Origin: Takakia lepidozioides
Lineage: Eukaryota; Streptophyta; Takakiopsida; Takakiales; Takakiaceae
DNA: 64,000 nucleotides
Direction: 5' to 3'
NCBI GenBank assembly: GCA_030704615.1
Contig: CM060733.1
Span: 62,248,001-62,312,000 of the forward strand
Both the position numbers and the translations under genes were made by a program. The notes below the pieces were generated by a model. The model did no database searches and was not told where the DNA came from. It saw only the letters and a program-made list of their open reading frames with translations. Position 1 is the first letter of the stretch. Each line of letters begins with the position of its first letter. This document shows, piece after piece, positions 21,743 through 33,694 of this stretch.

Positions 21743-23563
21743 ATGCGAACACCTGTACTTCCCGCCCTGATCATACACGCTCGGCTTAGCGACAAGTGCT
21801 CCATACTCCGTTGGTATCACTGGCGCAGCCCGTGACTGTTTTTGTGTTTCAACATGCAAATCGTGCTGCAATGGTTTGTCATGGATACCACTGTATCCCT
21901 TCAACTTATTGGCATTGACTCTCCCTAGCATTTCTTTGTTAATGGTTTGTAACATGGCAGTGTTATTATCATACATCTTCTGTATGACATAAGGTCCTTT
22001 CCATGGTGATTTAAGCTTAGAAGCTTTAATCTTCCTCTTCTTCTGCAACCACAGTACCAAATCTCCCGTCTTAAAAGTCTTTAATTTACCTTCATCAAAC
22101 TGATCCTTCCTCTTCATCTGAATTATGGTCATGTTATCAGCTGCATCAGCACGTACTTCTTCCACATGGTATAATTCATGTTTCCTGACCTTAATTGAAT
22201 CTTCCAATTCCACTCTCCTTCCCCATTCAGTTCTCATGGTAGGTAACAAGAATTCCACTGGAAGTAAAGCTTCCATACCATAAACTAATTGGAATGGTGT
22301 ATACTTAGTGGTGACTTTATATGAAGTCATGTATGACCACAAAGCTGTCAGCAGCTTTGTATCCCAATCTGTTCTGTTTGCATTAACTATCTTAGCCAAG
22401 ATAGTACATAGTATTTTGTTGGTAGCCTCTGCCTGCCCATTACCCTAGGGTAATAAGTTGTACTCTTCTTATGCACAATCATGAACTCTTTAGTCAATAG
22501 TTCAATGGTCTCATTAATGAAGTGACTTCCCTGGTCATTGATAAATTCGAGGGGACAGCCAAATCGTGTAAGTATGTTCTCATACAGGAACCTTGCTGTG
22601 GACTTAGCTGTGTTGTCCCTCAGAGCTTTAGCTTCCATCCACTTTGTAGTATAATCAGTGGCTGTGATTATATACTTGTTCTGTATATTCTTGGCTGGTG
22701 GGTTAATTGGTCCAACAAAGTCTAGTCCCCATTTCTGAAATGGTTCAGTAGGCATCGTAGGATGCAAAACCATCTTCCCATATCTCCGCAATGGTCCTAG
22801 CCTCTGGCACTCATCACAACTCTTACAATACTTGTGTACATCCTTGAACAAAGTAGGCCACCAGTAACCTCTCCTTCCACTTATCAAAGGTTTGTTCACC
22901 AGATATATCAGAGCCTGGTGATCCACATAAAACATAAACTTCCTTCCCAATAGGTGATGCCTGAATTTCTTGACTGCATAAATCATTGCCAGTGCTTCTC
23001 TTTCAGTTGTGCTATAGTTCCTTTCAGCACTGTTCATCAACCTGCTAGCATAGTACACAGGTGAATCTATATTTCCTGTAACATTTTGGGCTAACACTGC
23101 TCCCAACGCTTCTCCTGAGGCATCATAGTGAACATGAAATACTACATGCCCGTGAGGGTTAATCAGCACAGGTGTAGTTGTTACTGACAATGTAAGTTCC
23201 TCAAAAGCCTGTTGACATTCAGCTATCCATGCAAACACTGCATCTTTATTTAGAAGCTTGCTCAATGGTGCTGCTATCTGTGCATACCGTCTGACAAATC
23301 TTCTGTAATAACTGGTTTGTCCAAGAAATCTCTTTAGACTCTTAACATTTACTGGTGGTGGAGAGGCTTTAATGGCCTCTGTCTTTCTGGGATCCACAAG
23401 AAGTCCCCTCTTACACACAATGTGTCCCAAAAGCATCCCTGAGTTCACACAGAAAGTACACTTCTCTGGATTCAGGCCCAGACCTCTCATCGTGCATCTG
23501 GCCAAACATAACTCCAATTTATGCAAGTGCTCATTCTTAGAGCTGTACACACTTGTTAGAGGG
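21743..23563 (-). pseudogene. Ty3/gypsy fragment 6: RT end, RNase H, integrase
   Basis: The minus-strand frame from 23550 covers the end of RT, then RNase H (FYVDHQALIYLVNK). It then jumps directly to the integrase zinc finger (FKDVHKYCKSCDECQRLG), omitting about 150 residues that are present at 42690-42180 and 55330-54870. The integrase core follows with Asp in GLDFVGP and Asp in FINDQGSHF. A frame break near 22387-22450 disrupts the third acidic site region (QGNGQAE in the 53727 copy). The C-terminal frame 22399-21542 continues to RVNANKLKGYSGIHDKPLQH. The upstream end abuts an LTR in the opposite direction at 23564. Confidence 0.8.
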
Positions 23564-24390
23564 CTGCTTGGGACTTAGACGCTTTTATGGGTTCTGTGGG
23601 GTACCCTTAATTTTTCCGCAGACTGAGACCAACAGGAGTCTTAGGGGTAGCAGGAGCAGGCTTTAGGGGGGTTACACAGCCCGACACAACTTCGCACAGC
23701 CAGTCACAGCCCGACACAGCTTCACACAGCCCGACACAGCTTTACACAGCCAGTCACAGTACATGGGGAACAATTATCATTGATAGGGAACGACTGTGAG
23801 GGAACGACATCTGCAGAGGGAACGTGTTACTTCAGGGGTGACGGTTAGTTAGTTAGGTGGTTAGAACAGCTTGCGGGTAGATTAAGAGAGCGGCGACGGG
23901 AAGGGGATCACTTCTGGAGGAGGGCGACTTGTTGAAGGGAGGAAAAGACGTAACGGAGAGCGGGAAACAGTGAGGAGGAGATGATGACTTGAATGAGGCT
24001 TAGTTCATGCAAGCTGTAGAATTATACAGTAGGATAGAATAGAGACACCATGGCATAGGCATGATACATGATTAATCTTAATCCGATACTGAATCGATAC
24101 AAACATACTGTGTAGAGAGACACGAGAGAAGCTGTGGAATGAATGCATGATTAACTGGAACTTAGTAGATACTGAAGCAATCTGATGCTTCAGTATACAC
24201 GATAAGGTAAATTGATAACATGAAGGCAGGAAGGAATACAAATAGGAAGCATAACCATGATTCACTAGCTGCAGGTCATGACTCATTGTTCTGAGCGGGC
24301 TGAGTGCTTAAAGATATCCAACTATTCTATCTTGGAGTTTCCACCTCGGATAGCGAAGGGATGGGTGAGTAAAAGCCGCTCGACAGTTCC
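23564..24390 (+). repeat. LTR, plus orientation
   Basis: It starts TGTTAGAGGGCTGCTTGGG immediately after truncated gypsy RT and is homologous, inverted, to 16689-17565. It has a CACAGCC block at 23690-23760 and a run of purine-rich sequence to about 23980. It ends near TAAAAGCCGCTCGACAG at about 24390, where similarity to the other copy stops. No gypsy sequence follows, so it is not a simple solo insertion into fragment 6. Confidence 0.6.
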
Positions 24391-24489
24391 TCCATGCGAG
24401 GAAGAATGGCGGCTCAAAGGACAGATGACCTTTCTCCAATAGGGAGAACTTACAGTACCTGCATTCAAAAAACACAGACAGAATCACAT

Positions 24490-24960
24490 CCATTTTTCTA
24501 GGCTGGGTCCAAAAATGGCTAAGTCCCAGATATGACTGGGCCCGGAACTGGAAAAATGGCGCCAAATTTCCAGAATATGTGCCATCTGCCCCAGGGACTC
24601 AGCCATTTTCGGACCCTGTACTGGAAATATGGCGCCATTTTTCCAGTACAGGGTCCGAAAATGGCTAAGTCCCAGAAATGACTGGGCCCGGAACTAGAAA
24701 AATGGCGCCAAATTTCCAGAATATGTGCCATCCGCCCCAGGGACTTAGCCATTTTCGGACCCTGTACTGGAAAAATGGCGCCATTTTTCCAGTACAGGGT
24801 CCGAAAATGGCTAAGTCCCAAAACTGCCTGGGCCCGGAACTGGAAAAATGGTGCCGCATTTCCAGACTATGCCAGCCACCCCCGGGGCTTAGCTATCCGC
24901 CCCATGGCCGGAAACAGAAAATTCGGCGCCATTTTTCTAGGGGCTTCACAACTAATTTTC
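24490..24960. repeat. GGCGCC palindrome repeats, GACTTAGCC type
   Basis: Inverted units read GGACTTAGCCATTTTCGGAC, then CCTGTACTGGAAAAATGG and CGCCATTTTTCCAGTACAGG, then the inverse. This is the family seen at 13090-14700, but with a GTACTGG stem and without the long A runs. Three inverted units are visible. On the minus strand they lie downstream of the ParB first exon at 25188-25043, possibly inside its first intron. Confidence 0.75.
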
Positions 24961-25042
24961 ATGCGCCACATAAGGCAACTTACATCCTGGAAATGTAGGG
25001 ACTACAATGGCCACGGATCAAAGAAAGGCAACGCGTATGTAC

Positions 25043-25188
25043 CTGTACAGAAGGCGCGTTGCCGCTTTGTCGCCGTTCAGCTGGTCGGCATTGCCGCATT
25101 GCCGCCCGTAGTACAAAGGCTTCAGTTTGCGACGCGGTCTGGATGTGGGGTTTCTCTCAAGAGAGCCACGCTCTTCTCCACGCGGCAT
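25043..25188 (-). pseudogene. Orphan first exon of a ParB-like gene
   Basis: From ATG 25188 (minus) the frame gives a short basic leader with RPRRKLKPLYYGRQC, matching RPRRKLRKLYFGRRP in exon 1 of the gene at 36206. It ends at a good splice donor (TACAG, then GTACATACG) at 25042. No second exon follows on this strand within reach; palindrome repeats and an LTR take its place. The basic, AT-hook-like or nuclear-localisation-like segment is therefore a conserved feature of the family's N-terminus. Confidence 0.6.
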
Positions 25189-25535
25189 AAGTCCGAGTAA
25201 AAGAAAAAATCTCCCGCAGAATGCGTGCGTACATGCCTCGAATGCAACTTCATCCACCCGTCACATCAGGTGTCAAAGGCGTATCCGGGAAGCAAGCGCG
25301 GTATCCGTGCGGAACATCCGGTTCAAAACAGACGGCGGAGGACATTTAATGCGCAACTGCGCCCTTAAATGTAGGTATGGAGGTCGCCCACAGGCGCCAC
25401 CTAGGACGCACCGTGGCCCTCCGTCCGCTCGAGACGTTCTCATCCAGAAGCAGCCGGATGGAAAACCGGCGCAAAATTTCCATCCTGTAGGCAAGTCAGA
25501 GCTCGGCCAGATGGAAAATCGGCGCCGAATTTCCG
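25189..25535. other. Leader of the orphan ParB exon with two array palindromes
   Basis: The stretch corresponds to the 5' flank of the orphan exon. Near 25455-25535 two palindromes (GGATGGAAAACCGGCGC and AGATGGAAAATCGGCGCC) remain, the same arrangement of array, leader and first exon as at 34195-36206. No other feature was found. Confidence 0.45.
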
Positions 25536-25664
25536 GTTAGTTAGTTAGGTGGTTAGAATAGCTTGCGGGTAGATTAGGAGAGCGGCAACGGGAAGGGGAT
25601 CACTTCTAGAGGAGGGCGACTTGTTGAAGGGAGGAAAAGACGTAACGGAGAGCGGGAAACAGTG
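25536..25664 (+). repeat. LTR fragment
   Basis: It is nearly identical to 23843-23974 (GGTGGTTAGAATAGCTTGCG, then GGATCACTTCTAGAGG, ending GCGGGAAACAGTGA). It joins directly to the interior of gypsy gag at about 25665, so LTR and gag are fused by a deletion. Confidence 0.8.
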
Positions 25665-27330
25665 ACTCCAGTTTCTGAAACGAAAGACAAAGAAGGAGGA
25701 GAGGATGTGGCAGAACCAACGGAGAGTTCAGACTCTCCAACACCATTGCAATTGAGTTACATGAGTGAAGAAGAAGAAACCCAAAGGCAGAACTTGGAAG
25801 ATGAAAGCAACGAGAAGAAATTGGAAGAGGAAGAGTATGAAGAAGTAGACCCAACAGCTGAGGTTGAGACTACAACCAGGACATCCCAACCCGTTGGACC
25901 TGGATCAAGTGGAGCACTTGGACCACAGGCCAACGAAGGTGTCGGCTCAGGGGGATCAGGCAGGCAGCCTGGATCTGGCTCTGGGGGGACAGGGAGTGTG
26001 GGAAGTAGTACAATTGGAGCTGGGAATACTATGAATATAGTGGGGCCAGAAGCAGGGAGTGCTCAGGGGCCACCACTTGGTGGAAGTTCCACCACACCTA
26101 CAACATGTCCTCAAGGACCAGCACCAACAAGGGGGCCAACACTTGTCAGTGGGCAAGAGGTAGGGCCACAGATGGCGTTACAACCAACACGGGCAAAACC
26201 ACCTTTTCCAATATATTCAGGAAAAGGGGATCCTGACGTACACATTAGCCAATTTGAGCACATGTGTATTGTGAACAATGAGAATGGCGATGATGCCAAG
26301 ATGCGACTGTTTCCTTGTTCACTTATAAAGAAAGCAAGTGAATGGTATGCAAGATTCCTTGATAATTATTTCCTAACCTGGAATGGCTTGAATACACCAT
26401 TCCGAAATAGGTTCAGGACAAGTAAAACCGAGGATGAAGTGTATGGAAGTTTACAACAGTTAAAGCAAAAGAAGCATGAAACTGTTGAGGAGTATATGGA
26501 AAAGATGGAATTGATGATGAAAAAGCTGGCTGTTGTACCAGCACCAGGTTTACAGAAGACTTGGTTTGTGAGTGGACTAAGACTAGAGTTGCAAGAGAAT
26601 GTGGATATGTTACCCCATAATACAGTGGAGGAGGCATTTGAAACAGCAAACAGAATTGAGCAATTGGGAATGCTCAGGAGAGAGAAAAGGGATGATGAGG
26701 ACTCTGAGGATGAGTCAGATGAGGAAGAAGAGCAAGAGCTTAAAAGGAAGAGTAAGAGGAAGGAAAAATTGAAGAGGGATAACTATGAGAAAAGATTAGA
26801 AGAAATCTTGAAGAAGTATGCCACAGAGGCTGCAACACATTGGAGGAAGGGTGTTTGGTGTGCAAAATGCCAGAATGAAGGCCATACCACCACTGAATGC
26901 CACATGAAGGAGAAACACTGTACTATCTGTAAAATGGATAACCATTCTACTGAGAATTGTTACTACAACAGAAGGACAGCAGCAAGAGAACCTAGACAAG
27001 TAAGGGTGCATCAAGTGCAGCCCCAGCCAAGAAGAAACAGTGATCAGGACCAGTATGGTAGGCCTGGTGGTTATAACAATGGCATGGAAGGGAGAGGTAA
27101 TCCAAGAGGGAATTACCAAGGAAATTCCAGAGGCAACTATCAGGGTAATCCAAGGAGGAATTACCAGCCAGGGAATCAGGATTACAGAAACAATCCCAGA
27201 ACAGACCCAAGGGCGAGGACCTAATGGGGAAGAACTGTGTTACTATCGTAATCAGCCAGGACATTGCAAGGCAGCCTGTCCATTCTGGATCAGACACCAG
27301 AATGAGATGAGAGCTCCTGTGAATGAAGGC
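25665..27330 (+). pseudogene. Gypsy gag, nearly continuous
   Basis: This is a 520-residue frame: acidic N-terminus, Gly/Ser linker, Pro-rich hinge, then the Retrotrans_gag domain at about residues 185-290 (PFPIYSGKGDPDVHISQFEH, ASEWYARF, FRNRFRTSKTEDEVYGSL). A Lys/Glu helix and two zinc-knuckle-like segments (CAKCQNEGHTTTEC, CTICKMDNHSTENC) follow, then an Arg/Gly/Asn-rich tail. An extra C near 27205 shifts the frame before the last knuckle, which here also has Arg for the second Cys (CYYRNQPGHCKAAC). The N-terminus is replaced by LTR sequence. Confidence 0.8.
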
Positions 27331-29342
27331 CCAGTGGTGGCAGCTCACATGGTTAGGCCATGTGTTGTACCAGAAGTAAGTACAATGATAGTAACCAGAA
27401 GCAAAGCCAAAATAATACCTCCAGTAGATGAGGAAGGTGATGATAATGAAGATGGCAGTGATGTGCCTGAAGATGATGAGGCTTGGAGAGATGAGAAGGA
27501 ACTGCACAAGGAAGTGGCAGATACCATAAGGGAAATGCAGAAGAGTACTGATATTCCTATGGCAGATTCCTCTGATTCTGAAAGAGAAGAGGAAGTGAGT
27601 GAGGATGAATGGAAGAAAGAAGCTGCAGAAATGCAGAGTAATGAAGGGACTTTGGCTGAAGTAATATGCCAGTCCAAAGCAAAGATTACCATTGGACAGC
27701 TATTGGCTGTGGCACCTTATTGTAGACACAGGCTGTATCAAGCAATCAATCAAATTGCCCATGTGACAGGGAACACAGACCTGAACAGCAAGGTGACCAG
27801 TTATAAAGTGAAACCGGAGGAGCGAGAAACAGTCATGGACTTTGATGATTCTATGCCAGTAATCCAATTGAGAATTGGAAGCACAGAACTAACTGATGTA
27901 CTGAGAGATGGAGGCTCTAGAGTGAATATCATGACAGACCAATAAAGGCAGAAGCTTGGTCTAAGTAACATGAAACCAGCCCCATTTACAATAACAATGG
28001 CAGATCAAAGAAGTGTACAGCCATTGGGATTGATAAGAGGAGTTAAGATACAGATTCAAAAGATGTTATTTAAGATCACAGTAACTGTGTTGAAAATGGA
28101 TGAAGTCATGGAAGCTTACTCCTTATTGCTGGGTCGACCGTGGCTGAAACAGGCCAGGGTATTCCATGACTGGAATTCTCAGTTACTAACTGTGCATGAT
28201 GGGATGCACAAGATACAAATCACCACTAATAAATCTAGTAGATTACCTGCTACGAGAAGACCTCGAGGGGTCAGGGAGTATGACTGGAGGGGATGACTTG
28301 ATGAGGAGCAGGAAGCTACCCTGTTCGCTGCACACCCAGGGTGGGAGCAGGTTGCAGAGATGCAACTAGAAGGCCTAAGTTATTTAAAAGGTATCTGCTA
28401 TGGTGTAGTGACAGCAACACCAATTGAGGGTGAAACAAGCAGTTACCCACCACATTTCTATGAAGAAAGAGAGGGAGAAATGGAAATCCTAGAAGAACCA
28501 GCCATTGTGAGTTTACAAGATGAAGTGGTGACTGGTTGGACGATCACAGCTGATGAGCAGGTGAGAGAAGTGAATGTGGGAACTGAAGGGGAACCGAGGA
28601 TGGTGAAGGTAGGGGTTGATTTGGAGCCAGAATTCTTTGAGGAAGCTAAGAGTCTGTTCAGGAGCTACGAGGATCTAAAAGGGATACCACCTGAGATTTG
28701 TCAGCATAAGATTGAACTGGAACCAGGGTCAGTACCAATCAAACAGGCAAGGTACAGAATGAATCCCAACTATGCATAGAAGGTTGGAGAAGAGATCAAG
28801 AAGTTGGTTGAGGCTAAGTTTATATACCCGATAGAGTATACAACTTGGTTGTCACCCATTGTGATAGTTCCCAAGAAGAATGGTAAACTGAGAGTTTGTG
28901 TGAACTATAAGAAGTTGAATGCTTGTACGAAGAAAGATCCTTTCCCTTTGCCATTCATAGAAGCGGTATTGGACACTGTGGCAGGCCATGAGATGTACTC
29001 ATTCATGGATGGCTTCAGTGGTTATAATCAAGTGCAAGTGGCAGAAGAAGACCAGGGAAAGACAGCTTTCATCACAGACTGGGGTGCTTATGCATACAAA
29101 GTCATGCCTTTTGGACTTTGTAATGCACCAGCAACCTTTCAAAGAGTGATAAGTGAATCTTTTCATGAGTATCTGGATGTTTTCATGCAGGTGTTCTTGG
29201 ATGATTTCAATGTGTACAGCTCTAAGAATGAGCACTTGCATAAATTGGAGTTATGTTTGGCCAGAGAGGTCTTGGCCAAAATCCAGAGAAGTGTACTTTC
29301 TGTGTGAACTCAGGGGTGCTTTTGGGACACATTGTGTGTAAG
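27300..29342 (+). pseudogene. Gypsy pol fragment: protease and RT
   Basis: Frame 27040-27945 carries an acidic spacer and the protease flap RDGGSRVNIMTDQ, then TAA. The frame continues without shift to LLGRPWLKQARVFHDW and meets TGA at 28294. RT follows after TAG at 28777: LSPIVIVPKKNGKLRVCVNY, FMDGFSGYNQV and VFLDDFNVYS are intact, including the catalytic Asp pair. The last residues are scrambled by a shift near 29265. RNase H and integrase are lost at the 29342 junction. Confidence 0.8.
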
Positions 29343-29620
29343 GAGGTTTACTATTTCATGAGCAGAAACCATGAGCCATGAGCCATGAGCCGCATGAGCC
29401 GCATGAGCGGTGAGCCGAAGTCTAAGATACACGGATTTCATGAGCGGACTCCTCCAAATTTGGAAATGCGGCAGATTAAACAAGTATTAAAATAATAGTT
29501 TTTTATTTGACCTTGCCGTTTTTGGACGTTCCAGATCATGTAATGCGGCGAAGATATGTCGTCAGTAACAAGTCCGCTCATGGTTTTTTAGATCCGCTCA
29601 TGGAAATAAGTGACCGTGCA
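29343..29620. repeat. Terminal module of copy 2
   Basis: The module starts GAGGTTTACTATTTCATGAG, then has an outer cluster of CATGAGC repeats (29359-29430), an AT-rich core (29475-29510), and an inner pair of GCTCATG (29576-29603). Outer and inner clusters face each other in inverted orientation. This mirrors 6990-7215 and 42700-42930. Confidence 0.65.
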
Positions 29621-30182
29621 ACGGGAAATCCAGTATACCACTGCAAAAGGACGTCGCATACTGGCCTGTATAGAGTATTCCGCGGTTTTACATGCCTTAA
29701 CATTGGAATGAAGCTGACCCTTTTGCCGCGATTGAACCAATGGAGTCTGCACCAATACAGTCTGCAGTACTTCACAATTCTGTCTTCTTCGGGTATTCGG
29801 CGGGAAAGGTTTGCAACTGAACTGGGAAATAGGGTGCCGCATTAGGGTTCGCACGTGCGAAATTTCGGAGCGGGTTGGTGTTGGCGAAGGCCGCCTCTGG
29901 GGGTACCTACGACGATACTTGGAAATTCGGCGCCGCATTTCCTTGTCGGAGGTCGAATGAGGAAAGCAAGTTTTCGGAAAGCAGAAAAACATGAACCCTC
30001 CAACATACAAAAATACAACAAGTGAACGATATAGTAATATCTTAGTTCGAGCAAAACAGGTTACTGGTAGGCAAGACATATGTCGGACCTTTCTGTGGCC
30101 AGAGTCTGAGGTACTGGCAGCAGTACAGTTCTACTATCCGAAAAGGATGGGCGTACCATTGTATGTGGACCGCAAGCCAAGC

Positions 30183-33100
30183 TCACTGGTCCCCTGGATC
30201 CATATTCAGAAGAGTGTGAACCTCCTGGGGGCTCAACCCTGGTGCATGTATGAAGTGATGAGTTGTGGAATTACAACGGAGTCTCTTTAGGTACACGTAG
30301 TACAAATGCTTGCAAGGGCAGTATGATGCCCCCTTGTTCGCCATGATCTGGAAGTCGGTGCAATTGCAGGTGGGTAATTCTGAAATGGTGATGGTGTACA
30401 CCTCATTGCGAACAGCTGAGCCCGCCGTGGCCATTTGATACACACGCCCGAATCCTGGTGGGGGCACTTCTGTCGAGCTCTGGATTGTACAGTTCATCCG
30501 AAGTGCATTCCCCATCCTTGTCTCGTTCACTTTTGAGGGAGGTCGCCGCCTCTTCGGTTTCCCCCAACGGTGTGTAGGATGCTTAGAACTGTCGTGTCCC
30601 ATTGTTCTTGCTCTCACAGGGGTCGGTGGTGGAGGCTGTGGAAGCGGAAATGGTTGTCTGGGGACGTCAGTGCGCTGCACCATCCGAAATCCTGCGGCGG
30701 TAAGGGCGTCGGCCTCAACCTGACTCAGATCGCAGCCTGGTTCCACCGGCCACACCGGGGGAGCCTCTGGCATTGTTTGTATGCCGTACTTGGGCTTTCC
30801 ATACACGCAAGTCATAATGTCGTGCCTGCAGAACCAGAACTGGGTGGTTGTCGCCTCCGCAAACTTTGCATGGACAAATCTTCCTGTAAAAGTAGGAGCA
30901 GGGACAGCCCCATCTGGATTCCTCCTTATCATCTCTAAACAACGTTGCCGTGTATCCACACGAATTGCGGAACACCTTCCTCGAAACGACGGCTTTGTGC
31001 GAGCAATTCTCCACTGTGAGGCAGACACAGTCGTCTCCACAATGGCTTGGCCATACTGCATAACAGCGGGCGGAATGTGGGGCAAGGGAGCGGTGGGAAT
31101 TTGTTGCACGAAATCCCCGGTTGAAGGCGACGGCGATCTGGAATTTCTTGGGCTTCCACTGCTGGAAGACACATTGTGCGGCAACATGACGGGACCTCGA
31201 GGTGCTGTCCGAATGTTCCTGTCGGATCTCCAGGAATCCTCTTCGCACCCGGGTTCCTCTTCAATCCTCCGCCTGACAGGGCGAGTCCGGACGTCCCCCT
31301 CTAGGTGTTCACCTCTGCGGTGCAGAGGCGTCCCTTTGATCTTGTCTCGCAATGCTGTCGCCCATTTCACTGGATTCTTGGACCTCGAAGCTGTTCGTAC
31401 CAACAATTCCTCCCTGTCCGGCCCAAAGCCCCATTGTTTGCCGCTCAGGAACTTGTAGTACGTGGCTTGCTGCATGATTGCTCTGTCGATGTCCTCCGTT
31501 GTGGCCGTCACTACGTCCACCAGATGTGCGGCAGAAGACGCTCGCCAGGAGGAGTGGACCGATTCTGCCATATTCGTGTTCGGCATGTCCGTGTCGGAAT
31601 CCAAGCACCGCTCCTAGAAGGACACAAACAATGGTGAGGGACCAATCGAAATGTCCGTAACAGAAAGACAAATGAACGAAATTGACAGCAGCCTACCTCC
31701 CGCATGTACTGTCCGAACTGTCGATACCGAAAATGCCACCACCCCAACCAGCTGTGCAATGCTCCCAGATTGGTTGTCTCCACTGCACCTGACGTGTTCC
31801 ACCAAGCCTCGATGATAGCAAACTTAACCTCCGCATCATCAAATGTGGGTGCATCCTTCCACGCCGTACAAAGGACACGGTGTTCAGCCTGGAATGAGCT
31901 AGCAACAAATTTGGTAGTGTAGTGGGATAGACTCTGCATCCAATGGAATCCACAGGATCTCTCTTTCCCCTCCATTGGAACATTGGGGTCCTCACCGTAC
32001 ACACGCCGCACCGCTGCCCAGTTGGCCTGAGCGTTGTCTGCCATGAATCCCCTGAAATTGGGGTCTGGCAATCCCGCCCTTGCCATCTGCTCGTTTATGC
32101 CCTCCCACAGATGCATCTCAGACTGTGTGTCCTCCCCTTTCATCTCGCAGATTGCAATCGTCATGAGCCTCTTGGAGTGATAGTCATAAACATGCGCACC
32201 CATAGTCACCCACTGATGGTTTGTAATTTGCTTGATGTGATCAAACATCACCCAAGCATTCGACAAGTTTCCAGTTGTCATGCGAGTGACCAAGTCGACT
32301 CCACTCCCAGGCCCACACGTCGACATTTTGAAAATGTAACAACGATCGGATTCGCTGCCTTGCCCTGGAAACCTGCTACCTTGGATGTAGTCATATCCAG
32401 TCATTCGTTTCACCTCCAGGATTGAGTACATGTCCGACCCCCTGCCGAACTCCTGCTTGCAAGATACGATGTGATTCCGCACATTCGGACTACAAACGTG
32501 CGAGACGGACTCCAAGAGGTCACGCATCTCGTCTTCGGTCAAGGGCTCTCGGTCGGAACCATCTTCAGACATGATTTTGCCAAGAGCAATCTTGTGGGCT
32601 GCCTTCAGCTGAATCTGCTTTGGTCTGGCTCCGGGGCTCAATTTCACCTCCTCTTTTATGATGTCGTGTGCTTCCTGCACAGCCTCACGCATGTTGCCTC
32701 TCGCCAAGGGGTGGCAGTGGACCCCAACGTGTATGCAAGCTCTAGTCAAGTCCGGGAGCAAATGGATTACGTAATATTGCTTGGCTCTGCACATGGACAT
32801 GCACGTCGGTGGTTCTTTGCAATGTGCACACTTGAAAGAACCCGCAGGAGCTTGGCTGGAGACAATGAATGGATGATGCGTTGTGCCAGTCCAATCCGTC
32901 TCGTTTCTCCGCCCTCCTTTGGAGAGAAAGTGGAAGCAGGTGGGATTGAGGCACCTCAGCTTCCCCGCACAGAGGACATATCGTACACGAACACCATCAG
33001 CAATTTTCGTGCTACTCACCAGGGGTGTCCGTCATGCTTTCGATCCATGTCTGTTAACATCCCGGAGGCTTTGTTTGACGAAGAAACAGGTGGAAACTCG

Positions 33101-33694
33101 AAGATGACATTGCCATCGACTTCGGGAGGCAGAAAAGTTACCTTTCTGATTGGGAATTTGGCATAGTCGAGAGCAGCCAGCTCGGAGCGAGAACCATCGA
33201 GGTGATGTTGTCGTAGGAGCTGCACAATGGACCGGGTTGGAGTTATGCTCGAGGGCACATGCGTAGCACCTACAGAGACGTCCATGCCGGATTTGAACGA
33301 CCGTGTGGAGGACATGGGTACCTCAATGCAATCATCTTCCTCGTCGGAAATGTCGAATACGTCCACACGAGAAGCTATGGAGGGTCTTGACGGTCCAGGT
33401 CGGGAATGATTATCGTTGCATACCTCTCTGTTGGCAGTGGCCGCCTCTCGGTTTCCGGACTCCTTTGTGGATGGTGTGGGCAGCGACTGATTCGGAAAGG
33501 GAATGGGCATTCCCACAGCTCGGTACAGGATGGTGTCTGACGGGGGAACGTGCCATTCGATTCCGCAACCTCCGTCGTTACCTAGCACGACAATGGTCTC
33601 GTCAACCTGTCCAGGAACATCCTTCCTTTCTTCTTCCAAATAAACTGTGCCCGGTTTGAGCTTGAATTTGGAACAAAGGTAAGTTTCAGTCACT
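30183..33694 (-). CDS. MULE-like DDE transposase with N-terminal zinc fingers and C-terminal SWIM finger (copy 2)
   Basis: It is expected to cut and rejoin the element ends in the nucleus. The first visible exon (33694-31697) begins at a TTTGCAG acceptor, so a further 5' exon with the start codon is likely. Domains in order: an acidic N-terminus; a Cys/His-rich region (LCAGKLRC, PTCFHF, FKCAHCKEPPTC, ACIHVGVHCHPLA) of WRKY/GCM-like type; and the MULE core with acidic residues in VMFDHIK and FMADNAQANW and the C-x2-H of RSCGFHWMQS. After an 83-bp GT-AG intron (31696-31614) comes a Ser/Pro-rich linker and SWIM finger CNC...CPCKH in PTCNCTDFQIM and SYCPCKHLYY. A one-base frameshift at about 33017 (after HDGHPW) is the only break. 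Total length is about 1,140 residues. Confidence 0.8.

Larger units (their letters stand above)
25665..29342 (+). mobile_element. Ty3/gypsy fragment 3 (gag to RT), best gag copy
   Basis: The fragment runs from inside gag to just past the RT palm. At 29342 the pol sequence (GTGTGTAAG) meets GAGGTTTACTATTTCATGAG, the end of the large element copy 2. It is broken by a shift near 27205, stops at 27943, 28294 and 28777, and shifts in RT. It is the mirror orientation of fragments 1, 4, 5 and 6. Confidence 0.85.

Noticed and set aside
29588-30079. Minus-strand frame of 163 residues downstream of transposase copy 2
   Set aside because: It includes an array palindrome and terminal-module sequence, has no homologue at the same place in copy 3, and shows no domain.
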